A DNA stretch of 64,000 nt from Eubacteriales bacterium (GCA_030536855.1 JAUNPK010000003.1:44551-108550), one strand, 5' to 3'. Shown: positions 7,733 through 16,911, counted from the stretch's first letter. A program made the numbers and translations. Notes: generated from the letters alone by a model not told the origin.

Positions 7733-9784
7733 ATGTTTGAAGATAATATTGAAGAAAGATATGAACTGGCAATTGACAGAATACGGGAAATTAATGCAGA
7801 CTGTGAAATTGAAGAAATCGGACATAAGAAGTATTTTGAAAATGTGTCAGGCTTTATTATTATGATGGATGAGCTTTTGGAAAATGTTAAAAATAATGCA
7901 TTTGACAAATACTCATTAGAACAATTGGCTGATTACAATAAAAAGCTGTATTCGGATATCATTGGGAACGCATATGAAGATAGTTTCGCCAACCCAAGGG
8001 TATCCGTAAAATTATTTGGAGAAGAGGAAGGCAGGCTTCTGTCTTTTCTCTATGTTGAAATAAGAGGAATGATTGTTTATGCATACGAAAAACGTATTGC
8101 GGATATGACAGCACTTATGGAGTTATTTATAGAAGTCTACTGTATATGTGCTGATGAAAGCGGATACGATTATGGAGAATTGAAAGATGCCGTATATTGG
8201 TATGTAAGTGATTACAGTGATGACCACATTGAATACAGGGTAAGAGAGCTGCTTGATCCTTCACTTAATTTTGCAACTGATATTATTATGAACAGTAATC
8301 TTAATGATTTGAGATACCTGTATGCTTTTGGGGAGTATGTCACGGAAAATGAATTAGAAACAGCAGAATATCTTAATTCTTTGAGTCAGGAAGAAATAGA
8401 CAAAATGGCCTTCACATTTACGGAAGGATACAGAATGGGGTTTGTTCTTGGTAACAAGCCTCTTGAAAAGAAAAGAACAGTGAATATAAGATACTGCCTT
8501 GGATTTGAAAGGCTGGTAAAGGCTGAGATAAAAGAGTTTGAAAAGCTTGGATTAAAGCCAACTATTTACAGATCTGCAGTTAATTCAATCAATAAAAGAA
8601 TGCATATAAGGATTGGTTACTATGGTGCAATTCCAAACATACAGATGGAGTTTGACCACAGATTTGATAATGCCCTTTATATGGATAATGATTTTGTTGA
8701 AAGAAAATTAGGAGCATTAAAGCTTGCTTACGAAAAGAATAAGGAACTGGCATCTGTGCATGGTGGCCCGGCGGTTATGGAAGTTTTCGGGGAGGCACCA
8801 TTTGAGCCGCAGGATTATGATGAATGTTATCATCTTGACAACAGGCAGCAGAAGTTAAGTGTAAAGTACAGTAATGAGTCAGGAGATATTGTTAATTCTT
8901 ACATCAACGGTGAGGAGAGAAGCTTTACAATAATAGCATATCCCACGCCTGCCATCGGAAAGAATTATAAAGAGATATTTTCTGAGACAGTTAAGATAAA
9001 TACTTTGGATTATGAAAAATATAAAATAATCCAGCAGCATATAATTGATGCCCTGGACCAGGCTGAATATGTAGAGGTTAAGGGTCGTGGCAGCAACATA
9101 ACGGATATGCGAGTGTCTATAATGAAAGTTAATGATTTCAATAAAGAGACGGTTTTTGAAAACTGTCTTGCAGATGTTAATATACCCCTGGGTGAGGTGT
9201 TTACATCCCCGGTTCTTAAAGGCACAGAGGGGGTGCTCAATGTCAGCAGTGTATATCTCAATAACATTAAATTTGAGAATCTTAAAGTTAGGTTTGAGGA
9301 TGGTTTTGTAACAGATTACAGTTGTGATAATTTTCGGGATGAAGAGAAGAATAAAGCTCTCTTTAAAGAAAATGTTTTGTTCAATCATGATAAGCTGCCT
9401 ATTGGTGAATTTGCTATAGGAACCAATACCACAGCTTATGTGTGTGCTAACAAATACGATATCGTTTATAAACTTCCGATTCTAATTGTGGAAAAAATGG
9501 GACCTCATTTTGCAATCGGTGATACATGTTATTCCAGAGCTGAAGATGTGGTTGTATATAACCCTGATGGAAAGGAGATTATATCACGGGATAATGAGAT
9601 TTCGGCGTTGAGAAAGACAGAGCCGGATAAGGCATATTTCAACTGTCATACAGATATAACAATACCTTATGATGAAATAGGAAGAATCACCGTTGTTGAC
9701 TATCAGGGAAACAGGGTTGATATAATCAAGGATGGTAGATTTGTTCTTCCCGGAACAACAGAACTTAATGAGCCTTTTTCTTGA
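7733..9784 (+). CDS. Conserved protein of unknown function, 683 aa
   Basis: Large, acidic, soluble-looking protein with no signal peptide or membrane span. The first about 270 residues look helical (for example RYELAIDRIREI, LEQLADYNKKLYSDIIG). The remainder looks mixed alpha/beta with many short strands. No nucleotide-binding or catalytic motif was recognised. It may belong to one of the Lachnospiraceae-specific DUF families, which I cannot verify. ATG 7733 follows GAAAGGAACC. It is the last gene of the group started by the VanZ gene; a strong hairpin follows. Confidence 0.75.
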   Translation: MFEDNIEERYELAIDRIREINADCEIEEIGHKKYFENVSGFIIMMDELLENVKNNAFDKYSLEQLADYNKKLYSDIIGNAYEDSFANPRVSVKLFGEEEGRLLSFLYVEIRGMIVYAYEKRIADMTALMELFIEVYCICADESGYDYGELKDAVYWYVSDYSDDHIEYRVRELLDPSLNFATDIIMNSNLNDLRYLYAFGEYVTENELETAEYLNSLSQEEIDKMAFTFTEGYRMGFVLGNKPLEKKRTVNIRYCLGFERLVKAEIKEFEKLGLKPTIYRSAVNSINKRMHIRIGYYGAIPNIQMEFDHRFDNALYMDNDFVERKLGALKLAYEKNKELASVHGGPAVMEVFGEAPFEPQDYDECYHLDNRQQKLSVKYSNESGDIVNSYINGEERSFTIIAYPTPAIGKNYKEIFSETVKINTLDYEKYKIIQQHIIDALDQAEYVEVKGRGSNITDMRVSIMKVNDFNKETVFENCLADVNIPLGEVFTSPVLKGTEGVLNVSSVYLNNIKFENLKVRFEDGFVTDYSCDNFRDEEKNKALFKENVLFNHDKLPIGEFAIGTNTTAYVCANKYDIVYKLPILIVEKMGPHFAIGDTCYSRAEDVVVYNPDGKEIISRDNEISALRKTEPDKAYFNCHTDITIPYDEIGRITVVDYQGNRVDIIKDGRFVLPGTTELNEPFS

Positions 9785-9817
9785 CGGAGAATATAAAACA
9801 AAGTACAATATCTAGTG

Positions 9818-9868
9818 GTGGTCTGCCTTCAAAGATGGATAAATTTTTATCATTGTATGGCAGACCAC
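9818..9868 (+). terminator. Hairpin between the 683-aa gene and purE
   Basis: Perfect 10-bp arms GTGGTCTGCC (9818-9827) and GGCAGACCAC (9859-9868) with an A/T-rich 31-nt loop. No T-run follows, so it could be a processing or regulatory hairpin in the purE leader rather than a simple terminator. No conserved purine-riboswitch core was seen. Confidence 0.5.
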
Positions 9869-9926
9869 AAGGACAATTTATTAGGATTAAGATGATAGAT
9901 TTCTATCGGAACGGAGGATGTTTAAC

Positions 9927-10433
9927 ATGGCTTTAGTAGGAATTGTTATGGGTAGTGACTCAGATATGCCTGTTATGGCAAAAGCAGCAGACATATTGGA
10001 ACAGTTAGGTATCTCATACGAGATGACAATCATTTCTGCTCACAGAGAACCGGATGTATTTTTTGAATACGCAAAGAGCGCTGAGGAGAAAGGATTCAAG
10101 GTTATCATAGCAGGCGCAGGTATGGCAGCTCATTTGCCTGGTATGTGTGCAGCAATTTTTCCAATGCCTGTAATCGGTATTCCGATGCATACAACCTCAC
10201 TGGGCGGTAGAGATTCGTTATATTCAATTGTTCAGATGCCTTCAGGTATTCCGGTGGCAACTGTGGCAATTAACGGTGGTGCCAATGCAGGTATTCTTGC
10301 GGCAAAGATTCTTGCAACTTCAGATGCTGCGCTTCTTGACAGACTTAAAGCATATACAAGAGAGCTTAAAGAGAGCGTGCAGGCTAAGGATGCTAAGCTT
10401 CAGGAAGTTGGATACAAAAATTATACTAAATAA
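9927..10433 (+). CDS. purE: 5-(carboxyamino)imidazole ribonucleotide mutase PurE
   Basis: 168 aa from ATG 9927; an in-frame ATG at 9918 sits inside the ribosome site CGGAGG (9912-9917) and is unlikely. PurE makes CAIR in purine synthesis. Conserved GSDSDMP, the catalytic-histidine loop ISAHREP and AGAGMAAHLPGM are present. No purK is beside it; some PurE enzymes work directly on AIR and CO2, but which class this is cannot be decided here. First gene of a purE-purM-purN-purD-hisS run. Confidence 0.95.
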   Translation: MALVGIVMGSDSDMPVMAKAADILEQLGISYEMTIISAHREPDVFFEYAKSAEEKGFKVIIAGAGMAAHLPGMCAAIFPMPVIGIPMHTTSLGGRDSLYSIVQMPSGIPVATVAINGGANAGILAAKILATSDAALLDRLKAYTRELKESVQAKDAKLQEVGYKNYTK

Positions 10434-10486
10434 CAGGACTTTAAAAAGGAACTGGGAATTTAAATTATTAATAAGGAGAATTAAAA

Positions 10487-11512
10487 ATGGATTACAAGAA
10501 ATCTGGTGTTGATATTGAAGCCGGTTATAGATCGGTTGAATTAATGAAGGATGCTGTTAAGGCAACTATGAGACCTGAGGTATTAGGTGGACTTGGCGGA
10601 TTTTCAGGAGCATTTTCTTTGGAAAAGATTAAGGAAATGGAAGAGCCTATACTCCTTTCAGGAACAGACGGATGTGGAACTAAGGTTAAGCTTGCGTTTA
10701 TTTTAGACAAACACGACACAATCGGAATTGATGCAGTAGCTATGTGTGTTAATGACGTTGTATGTGCAGGCGGTGAACCATTATTCTTCCTGGACTATAT
10801 TGCCTGTGGAAAGAATTACCCTGAGAAGATTGCAACTATTGTAGGTGGTGTGGCAGAAGGATGTAAGCAGTCTGAATGTGCCCTTATCGGTGGTGAGACT
10901 GCAGAGCATCCGGGACTTATGCCTGTAGATGAGTATGATCTTGCAGGATTTGCAGTAGGTGTGGTTGATAAGAAGGATTTAATTACAGGAGAGAACATTA
11001 AGCCTGGTGATACACTTATAGGTATCGCATCATCAGGAGTTCACAGTAACGGATTCTCACTTGTAAGAAGCGTATTCAGAATGACAGAGGAATCTCTTAA
11101 CACATATTACGATTCATTGGGAAAGACTCTTGGTGAAGCACTCCTTGCTCCTACTAAGATTTATGTAAAGACTATGAAATCTATTAAAAATGCAGGAGTT
11201 AAGGTTAAGGGATGCAGCCATATTACCGGAGGAGGATTCTATGAGAATATTCCAAGAATGCTTCCTGAGGGAATTAATGCTGTAGTTAAGAAGGACAGTT
11301 ATGAGATTCCTGAGATTTTCAAGATGTTACAGAAGGACGGAGATATTGCAGAGCAGATGATGTACAATACATTTAATATGGGTATTGGACTTGTTCTTGC
11401 AGTTGACCCTAAGGATGTTGACACAACAATGGAGGCTGTAAAGGCTGCCGGAGAAACTCCATATATTATTGGTTCATGTGAAGCCGGTGAGAAGGGAGTT
11501 ACTTTATGCTAA
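10487..11512 (+). CDS. purM: Phosphoribosylformylglycinamidine cyclo-ligase PurM
   Basis: 341 aa AIR synthetase, closing the imidazole ring of the purine precursor with ATP. The N-terminal part carries [15 protein letters not shown] and the metal/ATP segment [20 protein letters not shown]. The C-terminal half has [18 protein letters not shown] 10487 follows TAAGGAGAATT. It overlaps purN by 7 bp, indicating translational coupling. Length is typical (340-350 aa). Confidence 0.96.
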   Translation: MDYKKSGVDIEAGYRSVELMKDAVKATMRPEVLGGLGGFSGAFSLEKIKEMEEPILLSGTDGCGTKVKLAFILDKHDTIGIDAVAMCVNDVVCAGGEPLFFLDYIACGKNYPEKIATIVGGVAEGCKQSECALIGGETAEHPGLMPVDEYDLAGFAVGVVDKKDLITGENIKPGDTLIGIASSGVHSNGFSLVRSVFRMTEESLNTYYDSLGKTLGEALLAPTKIYVKTMKSIKNAGVKVKGCSHITGGGFYENIPRMLPEGINAVVKKDSYEIPEIFKMLQKDGDIAEQMMYNTFNMGIGLVLAVDPKDVDTTMEAVKAAGETPYIIGSCEAGEKGVTLC

Positions 11513-12093
11513 GAGTAGCTGTTATGGTTTCAGGCGGAGGTACTAACCTTCAGGCCATTATTGATGGCGTGAAAGACGGAACTATTACTAATACAGAAAT
11601 AGTTGCAGTTATCAGCAATAATGCTGATGCCTATGCCCTTACAAGAGCTAAGGATAATAATATAGATGCATTTTGCGTATCTCCTAAGGACTATGAGACA
11701 AGAGATGAGTTTAATAAGGCACTTCTTGAGAAGGTTAATTCTTTAAATGTTGATCTTATTGTTCTCGCAGGATTCCTTGTTAAGATTCCGGAAGAGATGG
11801 TTCATCAGTATAATCATAGAATTATCAATATCCATCCGTCACTTATACCGTCTTTTTGCGGCGTTGGTTTTTATGGACTTCATGTACATGAGGCAGCGCT
11901 TGCTAAGGGAGTTAAGGTTACAGGTGCAACAGTACATTATGTTGATGAAGGAATGGATACCGGAGAAATAATTTTCCAGAAGGCAGTTGAGGTACTTGAT
12001 ACAGATACTCCTGAAACATTACAGAGACGTGTAATGGAGCAGGCAGAGTGGAAGCTTCTTCCTGCTGCAATTAATAAGATAGCTAATGAATAA
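11506..12093 (+). CDS. purN: Phosphoribosylglycinamide formyltransferase PurN
   Basis: 195 aa GAR transformylase using 10-formyl-tetrahydrofolate. It has [15 protein letters not shown] near the start, [13 protein letters not shown], and the catalytic [11 protein letters not shown] with the Asn/His pair. The late [17 protein letters not shown] contains the catalytic aspartate. It overlaps the purM end by 7 bp and is followed after 43 bp by purD. Ordinary length. Confidence 0.95.
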   Translation: MLRVAVMVSGGGTNLQAIIDGVKDGTITNTEIVAVISNNADAYALTRAKDNNIDAFCVSPKDYETRDEFNKALLEKVNSLNVDLIVLAGFLVKIPEEMVHQYNHRIINIHPSLIPSFCGVGFYGLHVHEAALAKGVKVTGATVHYVDEGMDTGEIIFQKAVEVLDTDTPETLQRRVMEQAEWKLLPAAINKIANE

Positions 12094-12136
12094 TTAGAAT
12101 TTATCCGTAGTATTACGGTAGAAATGAGGTATACAC

Positions 12137-13411
12137 ATGAAAGTTTTAGTAGTTGGCAGTGGCGGTCGTGAACATGTAATATGCTGGAAAATCAGCCAAA
12201 GCCCAAAGGTAGATAAAATATATTGCGCACCTGGTAATGCAGGAATTTCAGAAGTGGCAGAGTGCGTTGATATTAAGGCAATGGATTTTGATAATTTAGT
12301 TAAATTTGCCAAGGATAATGGAATTGATTTGACAGTGGTTGGAATGGATGATCCTTTGGTAGGCGGCATTGTAGATGCTTTTGAGGCTGAAGGCCTGAGA
12401 GTGTTCGGACCAAGGAAAAATGCGGCTATACTTGAGGGTTCTAAGGCATTTTCAAAGGATCTTATGAAGAAGTATAATATTCCTACTGCTTCTTACGAAA
12501 CATTTACATCACCGGAGGACGCAAAAAAGTATCTTGAGACATCTAAATATCCTATAGTTCTTAAAGCAGACGGACTTGCATTAGGAAAAGGTGTTCTTAT
12601 ATGTAATACAATGGAAGAGGCTATGGAAGGCGTAAATGAGCTTATGCTGGATAAGAAGTTTGGTTCAGCCGGAAATACTATCGTTGTTGAAGAGTTTATG
12701 ACAGGCCGCGAAGTATCTGTTCTTTCTTTCGTAGATGGCAATACAATTAAGATTATGTCATCAGCTCAGGACCACAAGAGAGCAAAGGATGGAGATCAGG
12801 GACTTAATACCGGTGGTATGGGTAATTTTTCACCATCACCTTTCTATACTGAAGAAGTGGATGAATTCTGTAAGAAATATATATATCAGGCAACTGTTGA
12901 TGCTATGAAGTCAGAGGGAAGACCATTTAAGGGTGTTATTTTCTTTGGACTTATGCTTACACCAGAAGGACCAAAGGTTCTTGAGTACAATGCCAGATTT
13001 GGTGATCCGGAGGCTCAGGTTGTTCTTCCTCGTATGAAGAATGATATTGTTGACGTCTTCGAAGCATGTATAGACGGAACACTTGATAAGATAGATCTTC
13101 AGTTTGGTGATGATGCTTGTGTATGTGTAGTCCTTGCATCTGACGGATATCCTCTCGAATATAAGAAGGGATATGAGATTTTCGGAATGGAGAATTTCAA
13201 GGACAAGGATGATTACTTCCTTTTCCACGCAGGAACTAAATTTAATGAAGAAGGTAAGGTAGTTACTAACGGAGGAAGAGTTCTGGGCGTGACTGCACTT
13301 GGTAAAGATCTCATAGATGCCCGTGCTAAAGCATATGAAGCTACAGAGTGGGTAAATTTTGAAAATAAATATATGCGTCATGATATTGGAAGATCCATTG
13401 ACCATCAGTAA
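12137..13411 (+). CDS. purD: Phosphoribosylamine-glycine ligase PurD
   Basis: 424 aa ATP-grasp enzyme that joins phosphoribosylamine and glycine to make GAR. VVGSGGREHVICWK opens the N domain. The ATP-grasp part has IVLKADGLALGKGV, GGMGNFSPSPF and YNARFGDPEAQVVLPR, the classical PurD signature. RBS AATGAGG precedes ATG 12137. The short gap after purN contains a small CCGTA/TACGG hairpin. hisS starts 17 bp downstream. Confidence 0.96.
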   Translation: MKVLVVGSGGREHVICWKISQSPKVDKIYCAPGNAGISEVAECVDIKAMDFDNLVKFAKDNGIDLTVVGMDDPLVGGIVDAFEAEGLRVFGPRKNAAILEGSKAFSKDLMKKYNIPTASYETFTSPEDAKKYLETSKYPIVLKADGLALGKGVLICNTMEEAMEGVNELMLDKKFGSAGNTIVVEEFMTGREVSVLSFVDGNTIKIMSSAQDHKRAKDGDQGLNTGGMGNFSPSPFYTEEVDEFCKKYIYQATVDAMKSEGRPFKGVIFFGLMLTPEGPKVLEYNARFGDPEAQVVLPRMKNDIVDVFEACIDGTLDKIDLQFGDDACVCVVLASDGYPLEYKKGYEIFGMENFKDKDDYFLFHAGTKFNEEGKVVTNGGRVLGVTALGKDLIDARAKAYEATEWVNFENKYMRHDIGRSIDHQ

Positions 13412-13428
13412 ATAGGAGATATGTAGAC

Positions 13429-14697
13429 ATGAAGATTACATCAGTTAAGGGAACCAATGATTATCTCCCTAACGAAGTAGAAATAAGAGATTATTTGCAA
13501 AATGAGATATTAAAGGTGTATGTTTCTAACGGATTTGAGCATATTACAACACCTGTTATTGAGGATATAGAAAACCTGGATAAAAGTGATGGGGGTGAGA
13601 ATCTCAACCTCATTTTCAAGATTATGAAGAGGGGAGATAAGTTAGACAAGGCACTTGCGTCAAATGTTACCTCTGAGAATGAAAATGAACTGGCAGATAT
13701 GGGTCTGAGATATGATTTAACCCTTCCTTTAAGCAGATATTTTGCTAACAATAAGGACAAGTTGTCACTTCCTATGAAATGCATACAGATGGACAGAGTA
13801 TACAGGGCAGAACGCCCTCAAAAGGGACGCTTGAGAGAGTTTGTTCAATGTGATATTGATATTATAGGTTCTGACTCAAGAGATTCTGAGATTGAACTTA
13901 TTCTTACTACAACAAAGGCCTTGAAGGCAATCGGTATGAAAAACTTCAAAGTGAAGGTTAATGACAGAAGGCTTTTGAGAGCATTCCTGACAGACTGTGG
14001 ATTTGCAGAAGAGCAGCTTGACAGTGTATGTATAACATTTGACAAGATGGATAAGATCGGACTTGAGGGAGTAAAGGCAGAACTTAATGAAAAAGCCTTT
14101 GATTCTGCGGCTATTGAGAAGTTTGTCGCTTTTCTTTCAAAAACAGGCAACCCACAGGAGATTTCGCTGGAATCTGTAAAGGAAATCCTTGTGGATAAAG
14201 CACCTGCAGAGAGCCTTGAATATATTATGAATAGTGTAAATGACTTGTGTGGTGGCGAGTTTGATGTAGTCTTTGACTTGTCTTTAGTAAGAGGACAGGG
14301 ATACTATACAGGAACTGTATTTGAAGTTGAAAGTATTGATTTTAAAGGAGCCATTGCAGGGGGCGGAAGGTATGATAACCTTATAGGTAAATTCTTAGGC
14401 CAGCAGGTAAGTGCGGTAGGATTTTCAATTGGATTCGAAAGAATATTTTCAATACTTATGGAACACGGGGTTGACCTTCCTAATAAGGGCAACAAGATTG
14501 CTGTTATGTATGATGAAGGTGAAGTTTCAAAGGCATACTCCGTTGCGGAAAAGTACAGAGCAGAAGGAAAAATATGTTCTCTATATATCAAACCTAAGAA
14601 AATGGGTAAGTTTCTTGGAAAGCTTGAGGAAAGAGGCTATGCAGGATTTGTTAATATTTCCAATGGCGAGGATATCAACTTTTTTGGAGAACAGTAA
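13429..14697 (+). CDS. hisS: Histidine-tRNA ligase
   Basis: 422 aa class II synthetase. VKGTNDYLPNE is at the N-terminus. Motif 2 reads RAERPQKGRLREFVQCDID, the histidine-specific loop LVRGQGYYTGTVFEV, and motif 3 lies in the GFSIGFERIFSIL segment. The HisS-specific arginine and tyrosines are kept, so it should be catalytic rather than a HisZ-type regulator. A C-terminal anticodon-binding domain of about 85 residues follows. It sits 17 bp after purD and ends with a terminator, so it is the last gene of the pur transcript. Confidence 0.92.
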   Translation: MKITSVKGTNDYLPNEVEIRDYLQNEILKVYVSNGFEHITTPVIEDIENLDKSDGGENLNLIFKIMKRGDKLDKALASNVTSENENELADMGLRYDLTLPLSRYFANNKDKLSLPMKCIQMDRVYRAERPQKGRLREFVQCDIDIIGSDSRDSEIELILTTTKALKAIGMKNFKVKVNDRRLLRAFLTDCGFAEEQLDSVCITFDKMDKIGLEGVKAELNEKAFDSAAIEKFVAFLSKTGNPQEISLESVKEILVDKAPAESLEYIMNSVNDLCGGEFDVVFDLSLVRGQGYYTGTVFEVESIDFKGAIAGGGRYDNLIGKFLGQQVSAVGFSIGFERIFSILMEHGVDLPNKGNKIAVMYDEGEVSKAYSVAEKYRAEGKICSLYIKPKKMGKFLGKLEERGYAGFVNISNGEDINFFGEQ

Positions 14698-14713
14698 TTA
14701 ACAAAAATGATAA

Positions 14714-14751
14714 AGCGACTGGAATTAAGAAATGATTTCAGTTGCTTTTTT
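14714..14751 (+). terminator. Intrinsic terminator after hisS
   Basis: Stem AGCGACTGGAAT / ATTTCAGTTGCT, allowing G-U pairs, with a short loop, followed by TTTTTT. It separates the pur-hisS transcript from the exporter genes. Confidence 0.75.
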
Positions 14752-14811
14752 GTATATGCCTGTAGAAAGGATTCCTTCGGCACTAAAGTGCCTGTGGAAA
14801 GGAGGAGTATC

Positions 14812-15567
14812 ATGGATAATAATGAGAGAATGCTGGGGTTGCTTCTCGATATTGGGGAAGTTATGATAAAAAATGGCTCCGAGGTAAAACGTGTAGAAGA
14901 GACCATAACCCTTATGGGTAGAGCTTACGGTGCCGACAAAATGGATGTATTTGTAATAACGTCCAGTATTGTTGTTACCATGAATTTTCATAATGATAAA
15001 TCAGTATCAAGGACGAGAAGAATTCTACAGTCACCAATTACTGATTTCAAAAAATTAGAGAATATTAATGATCTTAGCAGACGTTACTGTTGTGATGCAT
15101 TTTCTTTGGATGAATTAGAAAAAGAACTGAAAAAAATCAATAATGCAGAGATCCGGCTGCATAGAAGATGTATTGGTGGTATGTTACTGACAGGAACACT
15201 GACAATATTTTACGGTGGAAATATAAAGGATGGCATCATAGCCATGTTGGTAGCATTGATAATATGTATTCTTCAAAAATATTTTGCTCCTCTATGTACC
15301 AATACGGTATTCTTTAACTTTCTTTGCTCGTTTGTTGCAGGTGTATTAATATGTGTGATAAGCAGAGTAATCAGTGTCAACATAGATAAGATTATGATTG
15401 GAGATATAATGCTTCTTATTCCGGGAATTGCGCTTACTAATTCAGTGAAGGATGTATTTGTAGGGGATACTATTTCAGGAATTATGAGACTGGCTGAGTC
15501 ATTTATGTGGGCAGGGGCGCTTGCCTGTGGATTTATGTTGTCTTTTTGGATAAATACAATGATTTAG
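14812..15567 (+). CDS. Threonine/serine exporter, ThrE N-terminal-type subunit
   Basis: 251 aa from ATG 14812, with GGAGGAG directly before it; the longer frame from 14707 runs through the hisS terminator and is rejected. The first about 115 residues form a soluble domain with LLLDIGEVMIKNGSEVKRVEE. Five hydrophobic spans follow, including LLIPGIALTNSVKDVFVGD. This is the DUF1212/ThrE-like half of a two-part amino-acid exporter; the partner is at 15738. The substrate cannot be read from sequence. A 140-bp repeat element starts at its stop codon. Confidence 0.85.
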   Translation: MDNNERMLGLLLDIGEVMIKNGSEVKRVEETITLMGRAYGADKMDVFVITSSIVVTMNFHNDKSVSRTRRILQSPITDFKKLENINDLSRRYCCDAFSLDELEKELKKINNAEIRLHRRCIGGMLLTGTLTIFYGGNIKDGIIAMLVALIICILQKYFAPLCTNTVFFNFLCSFVAGVLICVISRVISVNIDKIMIGDIMLLIPGIALTNSVKDVFVGDTISGIMRLAESFMWAGALACGFMLSFWINTMI

Positions 15568-15706
15568 CAGGCATTTGCGAAACTCCTTTTAGTGCTGAAC
15601 AGTTGTGCGGTTATATTATATTACCGCTAGGCACGCTCTCGCTGCTTGCAATATAGTATAATTGCACAACGTACAGTATTAAATCATAGAGTTTCGCAAA
15701 CGCCTA
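15567..15706. repeat. MITE-like repeat (family copy 1) with 9-bp target duplication
   Basis: Ends are imperfect inverted repeats: AGGCATTTGCGAAACTC at the left and GAGTTTCGCAAACGCCT at the right. The element is flanked by direct repeats AATGATTTA at 15558-15566 and 15707-15715, as expected for a target-site duplication. The interior contains a second nested inverted arm (GTGCGGTTATATTATA region). Related copies occur at 29614-29716 (opposite orientation, internally deleted), 53120-53142 (ends only) and 61729-61810 (diverged). It encodes no protein. Confidence 0.75.
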
Positions 15707-15737
15707 AATGATTTAAAATAAGTAGGAGAAATAAAAA

Positions 15738-16193
15738 ATGAATGAAGAAATTATACAGATAGTTATGGCATTCTTTGGTTCTCTTGGCTTTGCCGTTCTA
15801 TTTAATGTGAAGAAAGGTCATATCGTATATGCGGCCCTTAATGGTTTATTGTCATGTATTGTTTATCTTCTTGCCTTTAGTTATCTGGAAAATGTGTTTA
15901 TTTCATCTATGATTTCCAGTGTTTTTGCTGCAATCTATGGAGAAATTCTTGCAAGAATCAGGAAAGCACCTGCTACGCAGTTCACAATAATAGGGCTTAT
16001 TCCCCTTGTTCCCGGGGCTTCATTATATTACACAATGATTTATTCGGTGTCACAAAATTGGACTAAGGTAAAATATTTTGGCCAGCTTACAGTGGAATAT
16101 GCCTTAGGAATAGCTATTGGAATAAGCGTGGTATGGGCATTTGCAAATATGATACGAGGAGTGGGAGTAAAAAAGGGGAATATTTCAGGTTAA
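15738..16193 (+). CDS. Threonine/serine exporter, ThrE C-terminal-type subunit
   Basis: 151 aa, about four or five membrane helices. Contains IIGLIPLVPGASLYYTMIY, the recognised motif of the DUF3815/ThrE_2 half. It complements the soluble-plus-membrane partner at 14812-15567; in actinobacterial ThrE both halves are one polypeptide. RBS GTAGGAGAAA lies upstream. The two genes are separated by 170 bp, nearly all of it the inserted repeat, so co-transcription depends on reading through that element. Confidence 0.85.
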   Translation: MNEEIIQIVMAFFGSLGFAVLFNVKKGHIVYAALNGLLSCIVYLLAFSYLENVFISSMISSVFAAIYGEILARIRKAPATQFTIIGLIPLVPGASLYYTMIYSVSQNWTKVKYFGQLTVEYALGIAIGISVVWAFANMIRGVGVKKGNISG

Positions 16194-16240
16194 GTTAATG
16201 GTTCAAGGTTAAAGCTGGTTTGGTCGGCTTTAAGTAAAAT

Positions 16241-16279
16241 CAGGTATCAAAACAGCGAAAAGGGAAGCTTTGATACCTG
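16241..16279 (+). terminator. Hairpin downstream of the exporter genes
   Basis: Perfect 11-bp arms CAGGTATCAAA and TTTGATACCTG around a 17-nt loop. It lies between convergent genes and probably ends or protects the exporter transcript, although there is no long T-run. Confidence 0.5.
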
Positions 16280-16300
16280 TTGGGATTGACTTGTAGCGTA

Positions 16301-16336
16301 TTCCGTAACAGAGTTTCATAAAAGTCTGTTACAGAA
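16301..16336 (-). terminator. Hairpin at the end of the convergent FMN-binding-like gene
   Basis: Arms TTCCGTAACAGA (16301-16312) and TCTGTTACAGAA (16325-16336) pair with a single internal mismatch around a 12-nt loop. It lies 3 bp past the stop of the minus-strand gene, so it likely acts on that transcript. Confidence 0.5.
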
Positions 16337-16339
16337 TAT

Positions 16340-16813
16340 TTATTTGGAACGTGCTTTATCCAAGGCTGCACTTATGGCATCAAGAAGAATAGTTGAAGTA
16401 TATTTGCTGTTAACATCGTAGGAAATGTTGGTTGTATTTCCTTTTTTGATAACTTCTTCTTTAATGCTCTCAAATGAAGATGACAGCATAGGGTACATAG
16501 TCTCTATGGACTCTGATAAATTAACCATTTCAATGTCATTGATATTGTTATCATCCACCGTAACCTGAATGTCCAAAGGGGTACCATTAAGCAGAAGTGA
16601 TGAAGTATACACTCCCGGGCAATATGTAGGGGTTGCTGAATTGCTTTGGTTTGAAGAAACATTAGCAGATGTGTTAACAGCCGAAGAGGATGATTTACCT
16701 GATGAAAATACAAGAAGTAGTATAACCAGTATGGCTGCAGCCAATATGGCAGCACATATTAAAAGTTTTTTAAGGGGTATTACCAGAATTCGTGTCTGGC
16801 TGTTCATGGTCAT
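16340..16813 (-). CDS. Membrane-anchored FMN-binding-domain-like protein
   Basis: 157 aa. A basic N-terminus and one membrane helix (about 13-36, LLICAAILAAAILVILLLV) are followed by a Ser/Asn-rich linker (37-60) and an extracytoplasmic domain. That domain begins YCPGVYTSSLLLNG and continues with IQVTVDDNNINDIEM, which strongly resembles the start of FMN-binding (RnfG/NqrC-type) domains. The usual C-terminal SGATyTS motif, where FMN attaches through Thr, is replaced by NSKYTSTILLDAIS, so covalent FMN is doubtful. ATG at 16813 has GGGAGGAAT upstream. It is divergent from addB. Confidence 0.6.
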   Translation of the reverse strand: MTMNSQTRILVIPLKKLLICAAILAAAILVILLLVFSSGKSSSSAVNTSANVSSNQSNSATPTYCPGVYTSSLLLNGTPLDIQVTVDDNNINDIEMVNLSESIETMYPMLSSSFESIKEEVIKKGNTTNISYDVNSKYTSTILLDAISAALDKARSK

Positions 16814-16838
16814 TCCTCCCGTTATTTATTATGATATT

Positions 16839-16911
16839 CAGGTAAATACCCAACTGTTTGATTTTAAATGTGCATCTGAAACATCCTAATTAAACAGTTT
16901 ACCTTTACCTG
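16839..16911. promoter_or_regulatory. Inverted repeat in the divergent 16340/addB promoter region
   Basis: CAGGTAAA...AACTGTTT (16839-16859) is mirrored by AAACAGTT...TTTACCTG (16892-16911), with a 32-nt spacer and slightly different arm lengths. It could be a pair of operator half sites or a long hairpin. No regulator is identified. Confidence 0.35.

Noticed and set aside
8879-9388. Minus-strand 169-aa frame inside the 683-aa gene
   Set aside because: Fully antisense to a long conserved-looking gene; composition is typical of a shadow frame.
9785-9926. Purine riboswitch before purE
   Set aside because: A strong hairpin exists, but the conserved three-way-junction core bases of purine or PRPP aptamers were not found.
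12911-13405. Minus-strand 164-aa frame within purD
   Set aside because: purD motifs are intact in the sense frame; no independent start signal.
14707-14811. Longer N-terminus for the ThrE-like protein
   Set aside because: The extension is translated through the hisS terminator; ATG 14812 has a strong GGAGGAG site.
16569-16889. Plus-strand 106-aa frame opposite the FMN-binding-like gene
   Set aside because: The minus-strand product has a signal anchor, linker and domain order; the plus frame has none and no ribosome site.
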